Part shown: positions 53,060 through 61,257 of the stretch, piece by piece
Layout of the letters: the number at the start of each line of letters is the position of its first letter
Numbering within the stretch: the stretch's first letter is position 1
NCBI RefSeq assembly: GCF_947494015.1
Contig: NZ_CANLTL010000006.1
Coordinates: 211,573 to 275,572 of the forward strand
Length of the DNA: 64,000 nt
Reading direction: 5' to 3'
Source of the DNA: an uncultured Cellulomonas sp.
GTDB lineage: Bacteria > Actinomycetota > Actinomycetes > Actinomycetales > Cellulomonadaceae
Translations under genes and position numbers: made by a program
The notes under the pieces: model-generated
What the model was told of the DNA's origin: nothing
What the model saw: the letters and a program-made list of their open reading frames with translations, nothing else
Databases searched by the model: none

Positions 53060-53290
53060 TCCGTCCCGGGGCTGAGCACGCAGAGCTCGTCGCCGTCGCC
53101 GGTCGGCCGGCACCAGCCACGGGACGCTTCGCCCTGGCCGACGTCCCCTGCCGGGCGCCGAGGTCCAGCAGGCGCTGCACCGTGGCGTCGCGGTCCTCGC
53201 CGGCCTGCGGCGCGAGGGTCCGGGGGCAGGCGGTTCGTCACCTGCGTGCCCCCCGGGTACGCGGTCCGACGCTCTACCGGCGGAGCGCCC
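53060..53290 (-). pseudogene. Decayed VOC/glyoxalase-like gene fragment
   Basis: Read on the minus strand, this stretch matches the end of an actinobacterial glyoxalase-like (VOC) protein, but only in pieces from three frames. The pieces are GGTQVTNRLPPDPRA, then AGEDRDATVQRLLDLGAR, then GDVGQGEAS, then a broken WLVPADRR and GDGDELCVLSPGTD. At least three single-base shifts are needed to join them. The start side is lost. The pseudogene fills most of the 296 bases between the second chemoreceptor and the GNAT gene. No clear intact gene for this family is adjacent. Confidence 0.65.
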
Positions 53291-53330
53291 GGTCGTCGCC
53301 GACGTGCGGCCGGCGACCTGCTCCCCGGCG

Positions 53331-53975
53331 TCAGGCGCTCGGGCCGGCCACGGGCGTTGGCGTGGTGCGCGGCAGGGTGGGCGGCAGGGTGGGCGGCAAG
53401 GGCGCGGGGATGCTCGTCGCCGGCCAGGGCCGCCGCGGCTCCCGCGGGTCCTCGCGCAGCAGCGTGCCCGCCCACTCGTCGACCCGTCGGCCACGCTGCA
53501 CCCCGCCGCCGCGCAGGGTCGCCTCGAAGGTGAAGCCGACCCGCCAGGCAGCGCGCCAGGAGGCCCAGTTGCCGGCGAAGCACCGCCACTCGACCCGGTC
53601 CAGGTCCAGCCCGTCCGGCGCGAACGCGTGGCCGAGCGCCAGCCGCAGCGACCGGTGCAGCAGTCCCCGGCCGCGCGCCTGCGGACCCAGCCAGTAGCCG
53701 ACCTCGGCCGACCCCGGGGGGCGCAGCGACAGGCCGATCATGCCGACCAGCGCACCGTCGGTGCGGATCCCCCAGGTGCACTCCCGGCCCTGCTCCCAGC
53801 CGTCGCCGACCATCGTGCCGACGAAGTACTCGGCGTCGGGCCGGGTGTACGGGCTCGGGACGGTGGTCCATCGCCGGATGTCGGGGTCCTGGCACAGCGT
53901 CGTCACCGCGTCGACGTCGGCGGGGGTCGGGGGAGCGAGCTCGACGACGCCGTCGCTCAGCGTGACCGGTTCCAT
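53331..53975 (-). CDS. GNAT family N-acetyltransferase (RimJ/RimL-like)
   Basis: A 214-residue acetyltransferase of the RimJ/RimL type, acting on protein N termini or small amines. It shows LAPPTPADVDAVTTLCQDPD, GYWLGPQARGRGLLHRSLRL (acetyl-CoA loop), DRVEWRCFAGNWASWRAAWR and VGFTFEATLRGGGVQRGRR. The last 25 residues are Pro/Thr repeats (PPTLPPTLPRTT) outside the fold. ATG 53975 is a clear start. A hairpin at 54046-54076 precedes it on the same strand. Substrate unknown. Confidence 0.87.
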   Translation of the reverse strand: MEPVTLSDGVVELAPPTPADVDAVTTLCQDPDIRRWTTVPSPYTRPDAEYFVGTMVGDGWEQGRECTWGIRTDGALVGMIGLSLRPPGSAEVGYWLGPQARGRGLLHRSLRLALGHAFAPDGLDLDRVEWRCFAGNWASWRAAWRVGFTFEATLRGGGVQRGRRVDEWAGTLLREDPREPRRPWPATSIPAPLPPTLPPTLPRTTPTPVAGPSA

Positions 53976-54045
53976 GCCGGGACTCTAGGTCGCCCCGCGG
54001 TCCGTCGCGCCGGCCCGGCACGCCCGCCCGGTCCCCGGCGCGCGA

Positions 54046-54076
54046 ACGGCCACGACCCGCGGGGGGTCGTGGCCGT
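54046..54076 (-). terminator. Terminator of the membrane chemoreceptor gene
   Basis: A perfect 13-bp stem, ACGGCCACGACCC (54046-54058) with GGGTCGTGGCCGT (54064-54076) and a 5-base loop, lies 34 bases past the stop of the chemoreceptor on the minus strand. It should end that transcript before the GNAT gene. Confidence 0.8.
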
Positions 54077-54110
54077 CGGTGCGCGGCGCTGCGCGCGCCG
54101 GTGGGTGGGC

Positions 54111-55721
54111 TCAGTAGCGGAAGGTGCCCACCAGGGTCTTGAGGTCGGCGGACATGCGGGCCAGCTCGCTCACGGCCTGCTGCGACTCCGCGGCACCCTG
54201 GGTGGTCAGCGCGGCGGCGTCGGCCACACCGGAGATGTTGACCGCGATCTCCCCGGACCCGGCAGCCGCCTCCGAGACGTTGCGGGTCATCTCGTTGGTC
54301 GTCGCGGTCTGCTCCTCGACGGCCGCGGCGATCGTCGCCTGGAAGTCGTTGATCGAGGCCACGATGTGCGAGATGTTGCCGATCGCGTCGACCGCGCCGG
54401 CGGTGTCGCCCTGGATGGCCTGCACGCGCCGGGCGATGTCCTCGGTGGCGCGGGCGGTCTCCTGGGCGAGCTCCTTGACCTCGCCGGCCACGACGGCGAA
54501 GCCCTTGCCGGCCTCCCCGGCGCGGGCGGCCTCGATCGTCGCGTTCAGGGCGAGCAGGTTGGTCTGCTCCGCGATCGAGGTGATGGCCTTGACCACGTCG
54601 CCGATCTGGCGGCTGGACTCACCCAGGCGCGACACGGTGGCGGTGGTCTCCTCGGCGGCGGTCACGGCCTGGGCGGCGATCCGGGCGGCCTCGGAGGCGT
54701 TGTGGGCGATCTCGCGGATGGAGGCGCCCATCTCCTCGGTGCCGGCCGCGACGGTCTGGGTGTTGCGCGAGACCTGCTCGGCGGCGGCCGAGACGACGCC
54801 GGCCTGGGCTGCGGTCTCCTCGGCGCCGGAGGCGATCTGCACCGCGGTGGCCGACATCTGGGTCGAGGCGCCGGCCAGGGAGTCCGAGGAGGCGTCGATG
54901 GTGGAGACCACCCCGCGCAGCGTGGTCAGGGCGTTGTCGAGCGCGGCGCCCATGGTGCCGACCTCGTCGCGGGTGGTCAGGCCGACCGGGACGGTCAGGT
55001 CGCCGCTCTCCAGGGCGGTCACGGTGGCCCGCACCCGGTCGAGCCCGCGCACGATCGCCCGGGACACCACGAGCCCGACGCCGATGGCCACGGACAGGCC
55101 CACGACGAGGAGCACGATCGCGGTCGTGCGGGCGCGGTCGTAGGCGGCCTGCGACTCGGCGATGAGCTCCTTGGCCGCGGTCTTCTCGCCCTCGACCAGC
55201 GCGCCGGTCGCCTCGGTCATCGTGGTGATCGCGTCGGCGGCGACGCCGTCACGGGCGTCCTCCCACGCGGCGACGTCGTTCGCGCGACCGGCGGGCAGCA
55301 GCACGTCGTCCAGCGCCGTGCTGTACGCCGCCAGGCCCTCGACGAAGCTGTCGAGCGCCGCGATGTTGGACGCGCTGCTCAGCATCGGGCGGTAGTCCTC
55401 GATCTGCTCGGCCAGCGAGGCCTCGAGCTCGTCGACCTGCTGCTCGAACTGGGCGGTGCGCTCCGCGTCGGAGGAGATGACGTGGTTGGCGGCGGCGAGA
55501 CGGATGCTCAGGGTGTCCCGGCGCAGGCCGGCGGCCTTCTCGAAGCCGAGCATCTTGTCCTCGTACAGCAGGGTCATGTCGGCGTTGGACGCCGACAGCG
55601 TCGACAGGCCCATCAGGCCGACGACCGCGGCCACGACGGACGCGACCAGGACGGCGGCGAGGATCTTGGTGCGGACGCCGAGGTCGCTCAGGCGCGAGGC
55701 GCGGCGGGTGGTGGTGCTCAT
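54111..55721 (-). CDS. Transmembrane methyl-accepting chemotaxis protein
   Basis: A 536-residue membrane chemoreceptor. Topology: N-terminal helix ([20 protein letters not shown], about 19-42), an outer four-helix-bundle sensor (about 45-205), second helix ([20 protein letters not shown]), then HAMP (about 225-280) and a long cytoplasmic signalling hairpin. The tip has [20 protein letters not shown] and [19 protein letters not shown]. The C terminus shows no NWETF-type receptor-modification tail. ATG 55721 follows a GGAGA site (CCGGAGACC). It is the third chemoreceptor within 8 kb and the only one in a membrane. Ligand unknown. Confidence 0.92.
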   Translation of the reverse strand: MSTTTRRASRLSDLGVRTKILAAVLVASVVAAVVGLMGLSTLSASNADMTLLYEDKMLGFEKAAGLRRDTLSIRLAAANHVISSDAERTAQFEQQVDELEASLAEQIEDYRPMLSSASNIAALDSFVEGLAAYSTALDDVLLPAGRANDVAAWEDARDGVAADAITTMTEATGALVEGEKTAAKELIAESQAAYDRARTTAIVLLVVGLSVAIGVGLVVSRAIVRGLDRVRATVTALESGDLTVPVGLTTRDEVGTMGAALDNALTTLRGVVSTIDASSDSLAGASTQMSATAVQIASGAEETAAQAGVVSAAAEQVSRNTQTVAAGTEEMGASIREIAHNASEAARIAAQAVTAAEETTATVSRLGESSRQIGDVVKAITSIAEQTNLLALNATIEAARAGEAGKGFAVVAGEVKELAQETARATEDIARRVQAIQGDTAGAVDAIGNISHIVASINDFQATIAAAVEEQTATTNEMTRNVSEAAAGSGEIAVNISGVADAAALTTQGAAESQQAVSELARMSADLKTLVGTFRY

Positions 55722-55783
55722 GGTGGTCTCCGGTTGACGTGACAGGGGTTCTCGACCCACTGATCGGCACACCGGGTCGCTCG

Positions 55784-56836
55784 TCAAGGAACCACGGGGG
55801 TCGCATCCGCCGCGTCGTCGAGCACGGCCGCGGGACGGGCGGGCTCGGGCAGGACGGCGTCCGGCAGGACGGCGACGGGGCGGGCACGCGCGGTCTCGGC
55901 CAGCGCGACCCCCGCCAGGACGACCGCTCCGCCGGCGACCTGGACGATCGTCATGGACTCGCCGAGGACGAGCCACGCCACGCCGGCCGCCGCGACCGGC
56001 TCGATCATCCCGAGCAGACCCGCGCGGGCGGCGCCGATCACCCGGACCCCGGCGAGCACCAGGGTGTACGGCACCACGGTCCCCAGCACCACGACCCACA
56101 GCACCAGCGCCCAGGTCGGTGCGGCCAGGCCCGCCAGCGGGCCGGGCAGCGTGCCCTCGACCGCCAGCACCGACACGTCCCACGTCCACAGCGGCTGCAG
56201 GACGGCCCAGAACAGGGCCGCGAACGCCAACGACCACGCCTGGGTCGACAGCGGGTCGCGGCGGGCGACCAGCCGTTCACCGAGCACGTAGTAGGTGGCC
56301 AGCGCGACCGCCGCACCGCCTGCTGCTGCGAGGCCGACGGCGTCGAGCTCCACGCCGCGGCGCACCTGCGCCACCATCGTCAGGCCCACCAGGGACGCGG
56401 CCAGACCCCACCAGGCCCGCGGCCGCACCGCCTCGTGCAGCACGAACCGGGCCCACAGGGCGATCAGCAGGGGTGCGGTGTACTCGATCAGGAGGGCGAG
56501 GCCCACCGGGAGCCGCGAGATGGCCACGAGGTAGCACCACTGCACGGCGGCCATCCCGACGACACCGAGCGTCGCCATCACCAGGACGTCGCGACGGTGC
56601 AGCACCATGCGTCGCCGGACGACCACCAGGGCCACCGGCACCAGGACCAGCGCGGACCCGAGCGTGCGCAGCTCGACCAGGCGGGTGGGGCCGATGCCGC
56701 TGGTCATGGCCAGCTTGGCGACCGTCCCGTTCACCGCGAACAGCACGGCCGCGACGACCACCGCGACCACGCCCAGCGTGGCCCGTGGTGCCGCGGTGGG
56801 GCGGCGAGCCGGGACGAGCGGCGGGCTGGGTGGCAC
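55784..56836 (-). CDS. EamA/DMT family transporter
   Basis: A 350-residue drug/metabolite transporter with ten membrane helices in two EamA repeats. Repeat 1 starts [19 protein letters not shown] and repeat 2 [20 protein letters not shown]. The typical [19 protein letters not shown] and the final [30 protein letters not shown] motif are present. The C terminus (about 45 residues) is a charged, Pro/Ala-rich tail. GTG 56836 is used; several downstream in-frame GTGs are possible. Substrate unknown (amino acids or nucleosides are common). It is single on its strand; the next genes are on the plus strand. Confidence 0.86.
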   Translation of the reverse strand: MPPSPPLVPARRPTAAPRATLGVVAVVVAAVLFAVNGTVAKLAMTSGIGPTRLVELRTLGSALVLVPVALVVVRRRMVLHRRDVLVMATLGVVGMAAVQWCYLVAISRLPVGLALLIEYTAPLLIALWARFVLHEAVRPRAWWGLAASLVGLTMVAQVRRGVELDAVGLAAAGGAAVALATYYVLGERLVARRDPLSTQAWSLAFAALFWAVLQPLWTWDVSVLAVEGTLPGPLAGLAAPTWALVLWVVVLGTVVPYTLVLAGVRVIGAARAGLLGMIEPVAAAGVAWLVLGESMTIVQVAGGAVVLAGVALAETARARPVAVLPDAVLPEPARPAAVLDDAADATPVVP

Positions 56837-57018
56837 GGGGGCGAGGCTAGCGGCGCCACCCGCCGGGTGGCCGTGCCCGTGCCCGTCTGCGTGCCTCGCC
56901 GGACCCGCGCGGGCCGTCCCCCGGCCACGTCCTGCGCGACGTCGTCCCCCGCCGCGGCGCCGGGCCCGTGGGGCCCGCCGGCTGCGTGCCTACCGTCCCG
57001 GAGCATGGGTGGTCGAGC

Positions 57019-57369
57019 ATGACGGGCGGCGTGGTGCCCGCCGGCGGGCTCGCGTGGCCCCAGCGCGAGATGGCCGCCGTGCGGGCGCTGGAGCGGGCCG
57101 CGGACGCCACGGTCGCCGCGCTGCGGCACCTGGACGCGGCCGGCGACGTGGAGTGGTCCGGGCGGGCGGCGGTGCGGTACCGCGCCGCGCTCGATGACGT
57201 CGTCCGCGAGGTCCGGCGCACGCACCGCCAGCTGGGCTGGGCGACGGACGCGATGGTGCGGCACGCCGCCGCGACGCGGGACCTGGGTGTGCTGCTGCCC
57301 ACCGACGGTCCGCTCGGGCCCGCGTCGCCGCTCGTGCCCGGTCCGGTCGGCTGGTCCGGCGTCCCGTGA
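57019..57369 (+). CDS. WXG100-like small helical protein
   Basis: A 116-residue helical protein with a WXG motif: GDVEWSGRAAVRYRAALDDV places W-S-G at 46-48 in the loop between two long helices, followed by A-A-x-x-Y/F and Leu as in WXG100 proteins. WXG100 proteins are small partners exported by the type VII/ESX system. The C-terminal 25 residues are Gly/Pro-rich. ATG 57019 is used; an in-frame upstream frame is weak. The stop overlaps the next gene (GTGA), so the two products are made together. No secretion ATPase (EccC) gene is in the window. Confidence 0.6.
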   Translation: MTGGVVPAGGLAWPQREMAAVRALERAADATVAALRHLDAAGDVEWSGRAAVRYRAALDDVVREVRRTHRQLGWATDAMVRHAAATRDLGVLLPTDGPLGPASPLVPGPVGWSGVP

Positions 57370-58958
57370 CCGACGCTGGCCTCGAGGTGCGCGGCGGCGT
57401 CGGCGGCACCGCCGCGCGGCTCGACCGGCTGCGCGAGGGCGTGCGCCGGCTGCGCGCCGCCGCCGACCTGCTCGACGCCGCGGCGGGCTCCGTGGCATGG
57501 GCCGATGCCCAGCTGGGCGCCCCGGCCGGGGTGCTCCCCACCGCGGTCCGTGCCCAGCACGCCGTCACGCCGCTCGTGCGGGGCCCGACGTCCTTCACCG
57601 CGCACCAGCAGTCGGTGCACGACCTCGCCCGCCGCCTGCGCGACGCAGCCCGCGCGTACGAGGACGCGGAGGCGCGGGCCGGCGCGCACGTGCGCGGCCT
57701 GCTGGCGGTCGGGGCTCACCAGGCGGCCGACCAGCCACTGCTCACCGGGCTCCGTGCGGCCGTGCTCACCGTGCTGGCCACGGGCCTGCTGCCCACGGCG
57801 CTCGCGGCGTCGATCGGCCTGCGGCTGTCCGGCCGCCGGGTCGACCTGCGCCGGGCGCTGCTGCGGACCGACCTCGCGGAGCTCGCCGTCCAGGCGATGG
57901 CCGGAGCGGCCGGGGGGCTGCCACCGGGTCGGGGGCAGCCCACCGTCGTCCCGGTCCCGAGAGCCTCCGGCCTGGTCACGACCGGCGCGGCCCTGGGTGG
58001 CCTCGTGGTGCCGTCGTTGCGTCGCCGCCCGCTGCAGGTGATTCCTCGTCTGCGGGCGTCACCGCGGACCTCGGCCCCGGACGACGCCGGTGACGTGCTC
58101 GACCGCATCGGTGCGCTGTACCCGCAGGGGGGCGGGGCGGCCGGCACGGTCGGCGTGGACCGGATCGACCACCCGGACGGCACCCGGTCATGGGTGGTCT
58201 CCATCCCCGGCACGCAGGACGGCTCGATGGGGACCGGGCCGAACCCGCTGGACATGGCGACCAACCTGCGACTCATGGCGGCCGTCCCCGACGACAGCAG
58301 CGAGCTGGTGGAGCGCGCGCTCGAGCAGGCCGGAGCCCGGTCGGACGAGCCGATCCTGCTGGCCGGGCACAGCCAGGGCGGCATGGTGGCGATGGCGCTC
58401 GCCGGCAGTGCGACGTTCACCCAGCGGTTCCGGGTCGCCGCCGTCCTCACCGCCGGCTCGCCGGTGGCGACGATGCCCGTGCCCACCGGGACGGCCGCGC
58501 TGCACCTCGAGCACCGTCAGGACCTGGTGCCCGCGCTCGACGGGTGGCGCAACCCCGACCGTGCGAACCGGACGACCGCGGTGCGCGACCTCGGCGTGTC
58601 CCCGGCGGTCGCCGACCGGGTCGCGGCGCGGTCCCCGGCGGCCGCCCACGAGATCGCCGCCTACGCCCGCACGGCGCGCGCGGTGTCCGACGCCGGAGGG
58701 TCGTCCGTGCGTGCGTGGGAGCGGGCCGCCGCCGAGGTGCTCGGTGGGCCCGGCAGCACGGCGGTGCACCTGGAGTTCACCGGGGAGCGCACGCCGCCCG
58801 ACGGCCCGGTGCACGCACCGGGGGCTGAGCAGCGGGGGCTCGGTGTGCTGGGGCCGGGTCTGCTGGGGCCAGGTCTGCTGGGACCCGGCCTGCCGGCGCC
58901 GGGTCAGCGGGAGCCCGCCCGAGCCGGCGGGCCTACGTCCGCCGGTTCACCCCGGTGA
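57366..58958 (+). CDS. Lipase-like alpha/beta hydrolase with long helical N-terminal domain
   Basis: A 530-residue protein. The first 110 residues are helical, like a WXG-type pairing domain but lacking W-x-G (RLREGVRRLRAAADLLDAAA, DLARRLRDAARAYEDAEARA). A hydrophobic stretch (about 129-152) may insert in a membrane. The C-terminal alpha/beta hydrolase has the nucleophile elbow LLAGHSQGGMV (Ser 336), the oxyanion side SIPGTQDG, and likely acid/base residues in HLEHRQDLVPALDGW and SPAAAHEIAAY. The tail has an LGPGL 15-bp repeat (58847-58905). GTG 57366 overlaps the WXG-like stop, and its 3' end overlaps the convergent holin-type gene by 26 bases. It may be a secreted lipase effector (inference). 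Confidence 0.75.
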   Translation: MTDAGLEVRGGVGGTAARLDRLREGVRRLRAAADLLDAAAGSVAWADAQLGAPAGVLPTAVRAQHAVTPLVRGPTSFTAHQQSVHDLARRLRDAARAYEDAEARAGAHVRGLLAVGAHQAADQPLLTGLRAAVLTVLATGLLPTALAASIGLRLSGRRVDLRRALLRTDLAELAVQAMAGAAGGLPPGRGQPTVVPVPRASGLVTTGAALGGLVVPSLRRRPLQVIPRLRASPRTSAPDDAGDVLDRIGALYPQGGGAAGTVGVDRIDHPDGTRSWVVSIPGTQDGSMGTGPNPLDMATNLRLMAAVPDDSSELVERALEQAGARSDEPILLAGHSQGGMVAMALAGSATFTQRFRVAAVLTAGSPVATMPVPTGTAALHLEHRQDLVPALDGWRNPDRANRTTAVRDLGVSPAVADRVAARSPAAAHEIAAYARTARAVSDAGGSSVRAWERAAAEVLGGPGSTAVHLEFTGERTPPDGPVHAPGAEQRGLGVLGPGLLGPGLLGPGLPAPGQREPARAGGPTSAGSPR

Positions 58959-59316
58959 CCGCACCGAGCAGCAGGCTGACCAGCGAGATGACCAGCGCCC
59001 CGATCACCGCGGTGCCGAACCCGCCGACCCGCAGGCCGACGGTCGTCCACTCGGTGACCCACGCCGTCAGCATGAGCATGAGCGCGTTGACCACCAGCGT
59101 GAAGAGCCCGAGCGTGAGGACGTACAGCGGGAACGTCAGGAGCTTCACCACCGGCTTGATCACCGCGTTCACCAGGCTGAACACCAGCGCGACGGCGGTG
59201 AGGACCCCGATCCGCTCGAGCGTCGTCGTCCCCCCGACGATCTCCAGGCCGGACAGCAGCACGGTGGCCAGCCAGAGGGCGACCGCGTTGATGAGCACGC
59301 GCAGCACGAACGTCAT
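58933..59316 (-). CDS. Phage-holin superfamily IV (PF04020-like) membrane protein
   Basis: A 127-residue integral membrane protein with four helices: LRVLINAVALWLATVLLSGL, TAVALVFSLVNAVIKPVVKL, LTLGLFTLVVNALMLMLTAW, VGLRVGGFGTAVIGALVISL, then VSLLLGAVTGV. NAVIKPVVKLLTFPLYVLTLG, with its Lys-Pro-Val-Val-Lys, is the typical sequence of this family, often called YvlD-like. It is chromosomal and has no lytic neighbour, so the holin name does not imply phage. ATG 59316 has a GGGAGGA site. It converges with the lipase gene. Confidence 0.87.
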   Translation of the reverse strand: MTFVLRVLINAVALWLATVLLSGLEIVGGTTTLERIGVLTAVALVFSLVNAVIKPVVKLLTFPLYVLTLGLFTLVVNALMLMLTAWVTEWTTVGLRVGGFGTAVIGALVISLVSLLLGAVTGVNRRT

Positions 59317-59428
59317 GGACCGATCCTCCCGCAGCCGCGGGTCGGCGCAGCACCCCCGGCACCGTCCCGCGCGTCGGGCGGGCCGGGCGTGCGCCGGACG
59401 GGTCCGGGCAGCCCGGCGGTGCGGTGGC

Positions 59429-60523
59429 ATGCTGGACGCCGTGACCCCGCGCTCCGTCCCGCTCCGTCCGGCCGTCGCGGACCTGCCGGCCTACGTCCCC
59501 GGGGCGCGGGCGTCGGTGGGTGCGGCGGCCTGGAAGCTGTCGTCGAACGAGAACCCGTACCCGCCGCTGCCCGGGGTGGTCTCGGCGATCGCCGACGCCG
59601 CCGCGGACGCCAACCGGTACCCCGACATGTACGCGACCGAGCTCACCGCCGCGCTCGCCGACGCGCTCGGGGTCCGGCCCGAGTCCGTCGTGACGGGGTG
59701 CGGGTCGGTCGCCGTGCTCGGGCACGTGCTCGCCGCCGTGTGCGGGGCGGGCGACGAGGTGGTGATCCCGTGGCGCTCGTTCGAGGCGTACCCCATCGCG
59801 GTCGCGGTCGCGGGAGCGACGGCGGTCCCCGTGCCGCTCACCGACGACGCGCGCCTGGACCTGGTCGCGATGGCGGCCGCGGTGACCGACCGCACCCGGG
59901 TCGTCGTGGTGTGCACGCCCAACAACCCCACCGGGCCCGCCGTGCGCACCGCCGAGCTGGAGACCCTGCTCGCGTCGGTCCCGTCCGACGTCCTGGTCGT
60001 GCTCGACGAGGCGTACGTCGAGTTCGTCCGCGACCCCGACGCCCCTGACGGCCTCGACGTGCTGGCCGCCCACCGCAACGTGGTGCTCCTGCGCACCTTC
60101 TCCAAGGCGTACGGACTGGCCGGCCTACGGGTCGGGTACGCCGTCGCCCGCCGCCGGATCGCGGCCGGCATCCGCGCCACGTCGACGCCGTTCGGGGTGT
60201 CCCACGTCGCGCAGCGCGCCGCGGTGGTGTCGCTCGGCGCGGCCGGGCAGCTGCTGGACCGGGTCGAGGCCATCGTCGCCGAGCGCACGCGCATCGTCGA
60301 CCGCCTGCGGACCCAGGGCTGGTCCGTTCCGGACAGCCAGGCCAACTTCGTCTGGCTCGGCCTCGGTGACCGGTCGGGCGCCTTCGCCGCGGAGGCCGCC
60401 GCGGCGGGTGTGCTCGTGCGTCCGTTCGCCGGGGATGGCGTCCGGGTGAGCGTCGGGGAGCCCGAGGCGACCGACCTCCTGCTCGACGTCACCGCCGAGT
60501 GGTCGGCACCCCGCTCGGCCTGA
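59429..60523 (+). CDS. hisC: Histidinol-phosphate aminotransferase-family enzyme
   Basis: A 364-residue class I/II PLP aminotransferase of the HisC/Pat family. It has KLSSNENPYPPLPGV, TGCGSVAVLGHVL, VCTPNNPTGPAV, LDEAYVEFV and the PLP Lys in RTFSKAYGLAGLRVGYA. HisC makes L-histidinol phosphate; the near twin Pat makes phenylalanine/tyrosine in some actinobacteria, and without an adjacent his operon that role is also possible. ATG 59429 is used; GTG 59441 is another option. It stands alone on the plus strand. Confidence 0.88.
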   Translation: MLDAVTPRSVPLRPAVADLPAYVPGARASVGAAAWKLSSNENPYPPLPGVVSAIADAAADANRYPDMYATELTAALADALGVRPESVVTGCGSVAVLGHVLAAVCGAGDEVVIPWRSFEAYPIAVAVAGATAVPVPLTDDARLDLVAMAAAVTDRTRVVVVCTPNNPTGPAVRTAELETLLASVPSDVLVVLDEAYVEFVRDPDAPDGLDVLAAHRNVVLLRTFSKAYGLAGLRVGYAVARRRIAAGIRATSTPFGVSHVAQRAAVVSLGAAGQLLDRVEAIVAERTRIVDRLRTQGWSVPDSQANFVWLGLGDRSGAFAAEAAAAGVLVRPFAGDGVRVSVGEPEATDLLLDVTAEWSAPRSA

Positions 60524-60664
60524 CGCGTCCCCCGCGACGAGGGACCGCAGGCGACCCTGGAGCTCGCGCTCGCCTGTGACACGATCCGTCTCGGACGGGT
60601 GACGTGGGGGCAGCTGCCGCCGGTCATCCGGCCGACGACGGCAGCGAGCACGGAGGAGCCCGGC

Positions 60665-61057
60665 GTGGACATGAAGCTCGAGCTGGTGCCGGTGCCGGTG
60701 CACGACGTCGACCGGTCCAAGGCGTTCTACGCCGACGGGCTGGGGTTCGTCGTGGATGTCGACGTCCGCCCCGCCGACGGAGTGCGGGTGGTACAGGTGA
60801 CGCCACCGGGGTCCGGCTGCTCCATCGGTTTCGGGACGGGCCTTGCGGTCTTCGGGGCCCCGCCCGGTTCGGTGAGAGGGCTCCACCTCGTCGTCGACGA
60901 TGTCGAGCTCGCCCGTGCTGAGCTGGTCGGACGTGGGGTCGATGTTGGGGAGGTGGTGGACGTCGGCGGAGGAGTTCTCCACGCCTCGATCGTCGATCCC
61001 GACGGGAACTCTCTGACCCTGCAGCAGATGCCGTGGCGGACCGGCGAGCGCTTCTAG
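60665..61057 (+). CDS. VOC family (glyoxalase-like) protein
   Basis: A 130-residue vicinal-oxygen-chelate fold protein. It shows MKLELVPVPVHDVDRSKAFY, then ADGLGFVVDVDV, and in the second half LHLVVDDVELARAELVGRGV, ILDPDGN-like IVDPDGNSLTLQQMPW with the metal Glu replaced by Ser or missing. So it may be a binding protein rather than an enzyme. GTG 60665 is chosen because GGAGG is eight bases upstream; ATG 60671 is 14 bases from it and less likely. A larger upstream frame looks non-coding. Confidence 0.82.
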   Translation: MDMKLELVPVPVHDVDRSKAFYADGLGFVVDVDVRPADGVRVVQVTPPGSGCSIGFGTGLAVFGAPPGSVRGLHLVVDDVELARAELVGRGVDVGEVVDVGGGVLHASIVDPDGNSLTLQQMPWRTGERF

Positions 61058-61171
61058 TGCCCGACGGGTGACGCCTCGGGGCTCTGCCGCAGAGCGGCGC
61101 CGGGCGGCCCCGGCTGGGTGAGGATCCCTACAACCGACCGGGCCGAGGTTCTGTACCCGCCCGCGCGGACG

Positions 61172-61206
61172 AACCTACGGTTGCGTAGCCTACGCTGACG
61201 TAGGTT
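61172..61206. promoter_or_regulatory. Double-dyad operator before the 2-oxoacid dehydrogenase operon
   Basis: A 35-base palindrome is centred on C 61189. It consists of two 14-bp dyads, CTACG-GTTG-CGTAG (61175-61188) and CTACG-CTGA-CGTAG (61190-61203), flanked by AAC and GTT (outer arms AACCTACG and CGTAGGTT). It lies 51 bases before the E1 alpha start and should bind two dimers of a TetR-like repressor. The palindrome is seen directly; the regulator is inferred and is not in the window. Confidence 0.7.
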
Positions 61207-61257
61207 TCCGATTCGTCCCGTTGCGCAGCCCCGCGCCCTGCCCCGAAGGAGCACCGC

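Noticed and set aside
58933..59316. Prophage remnant because of a holin-family protein
   Set aside because: The YvlD/PF04020 type is a common chromosomal membrane protein. No phage structural, integrase or lysis gene is nearby.
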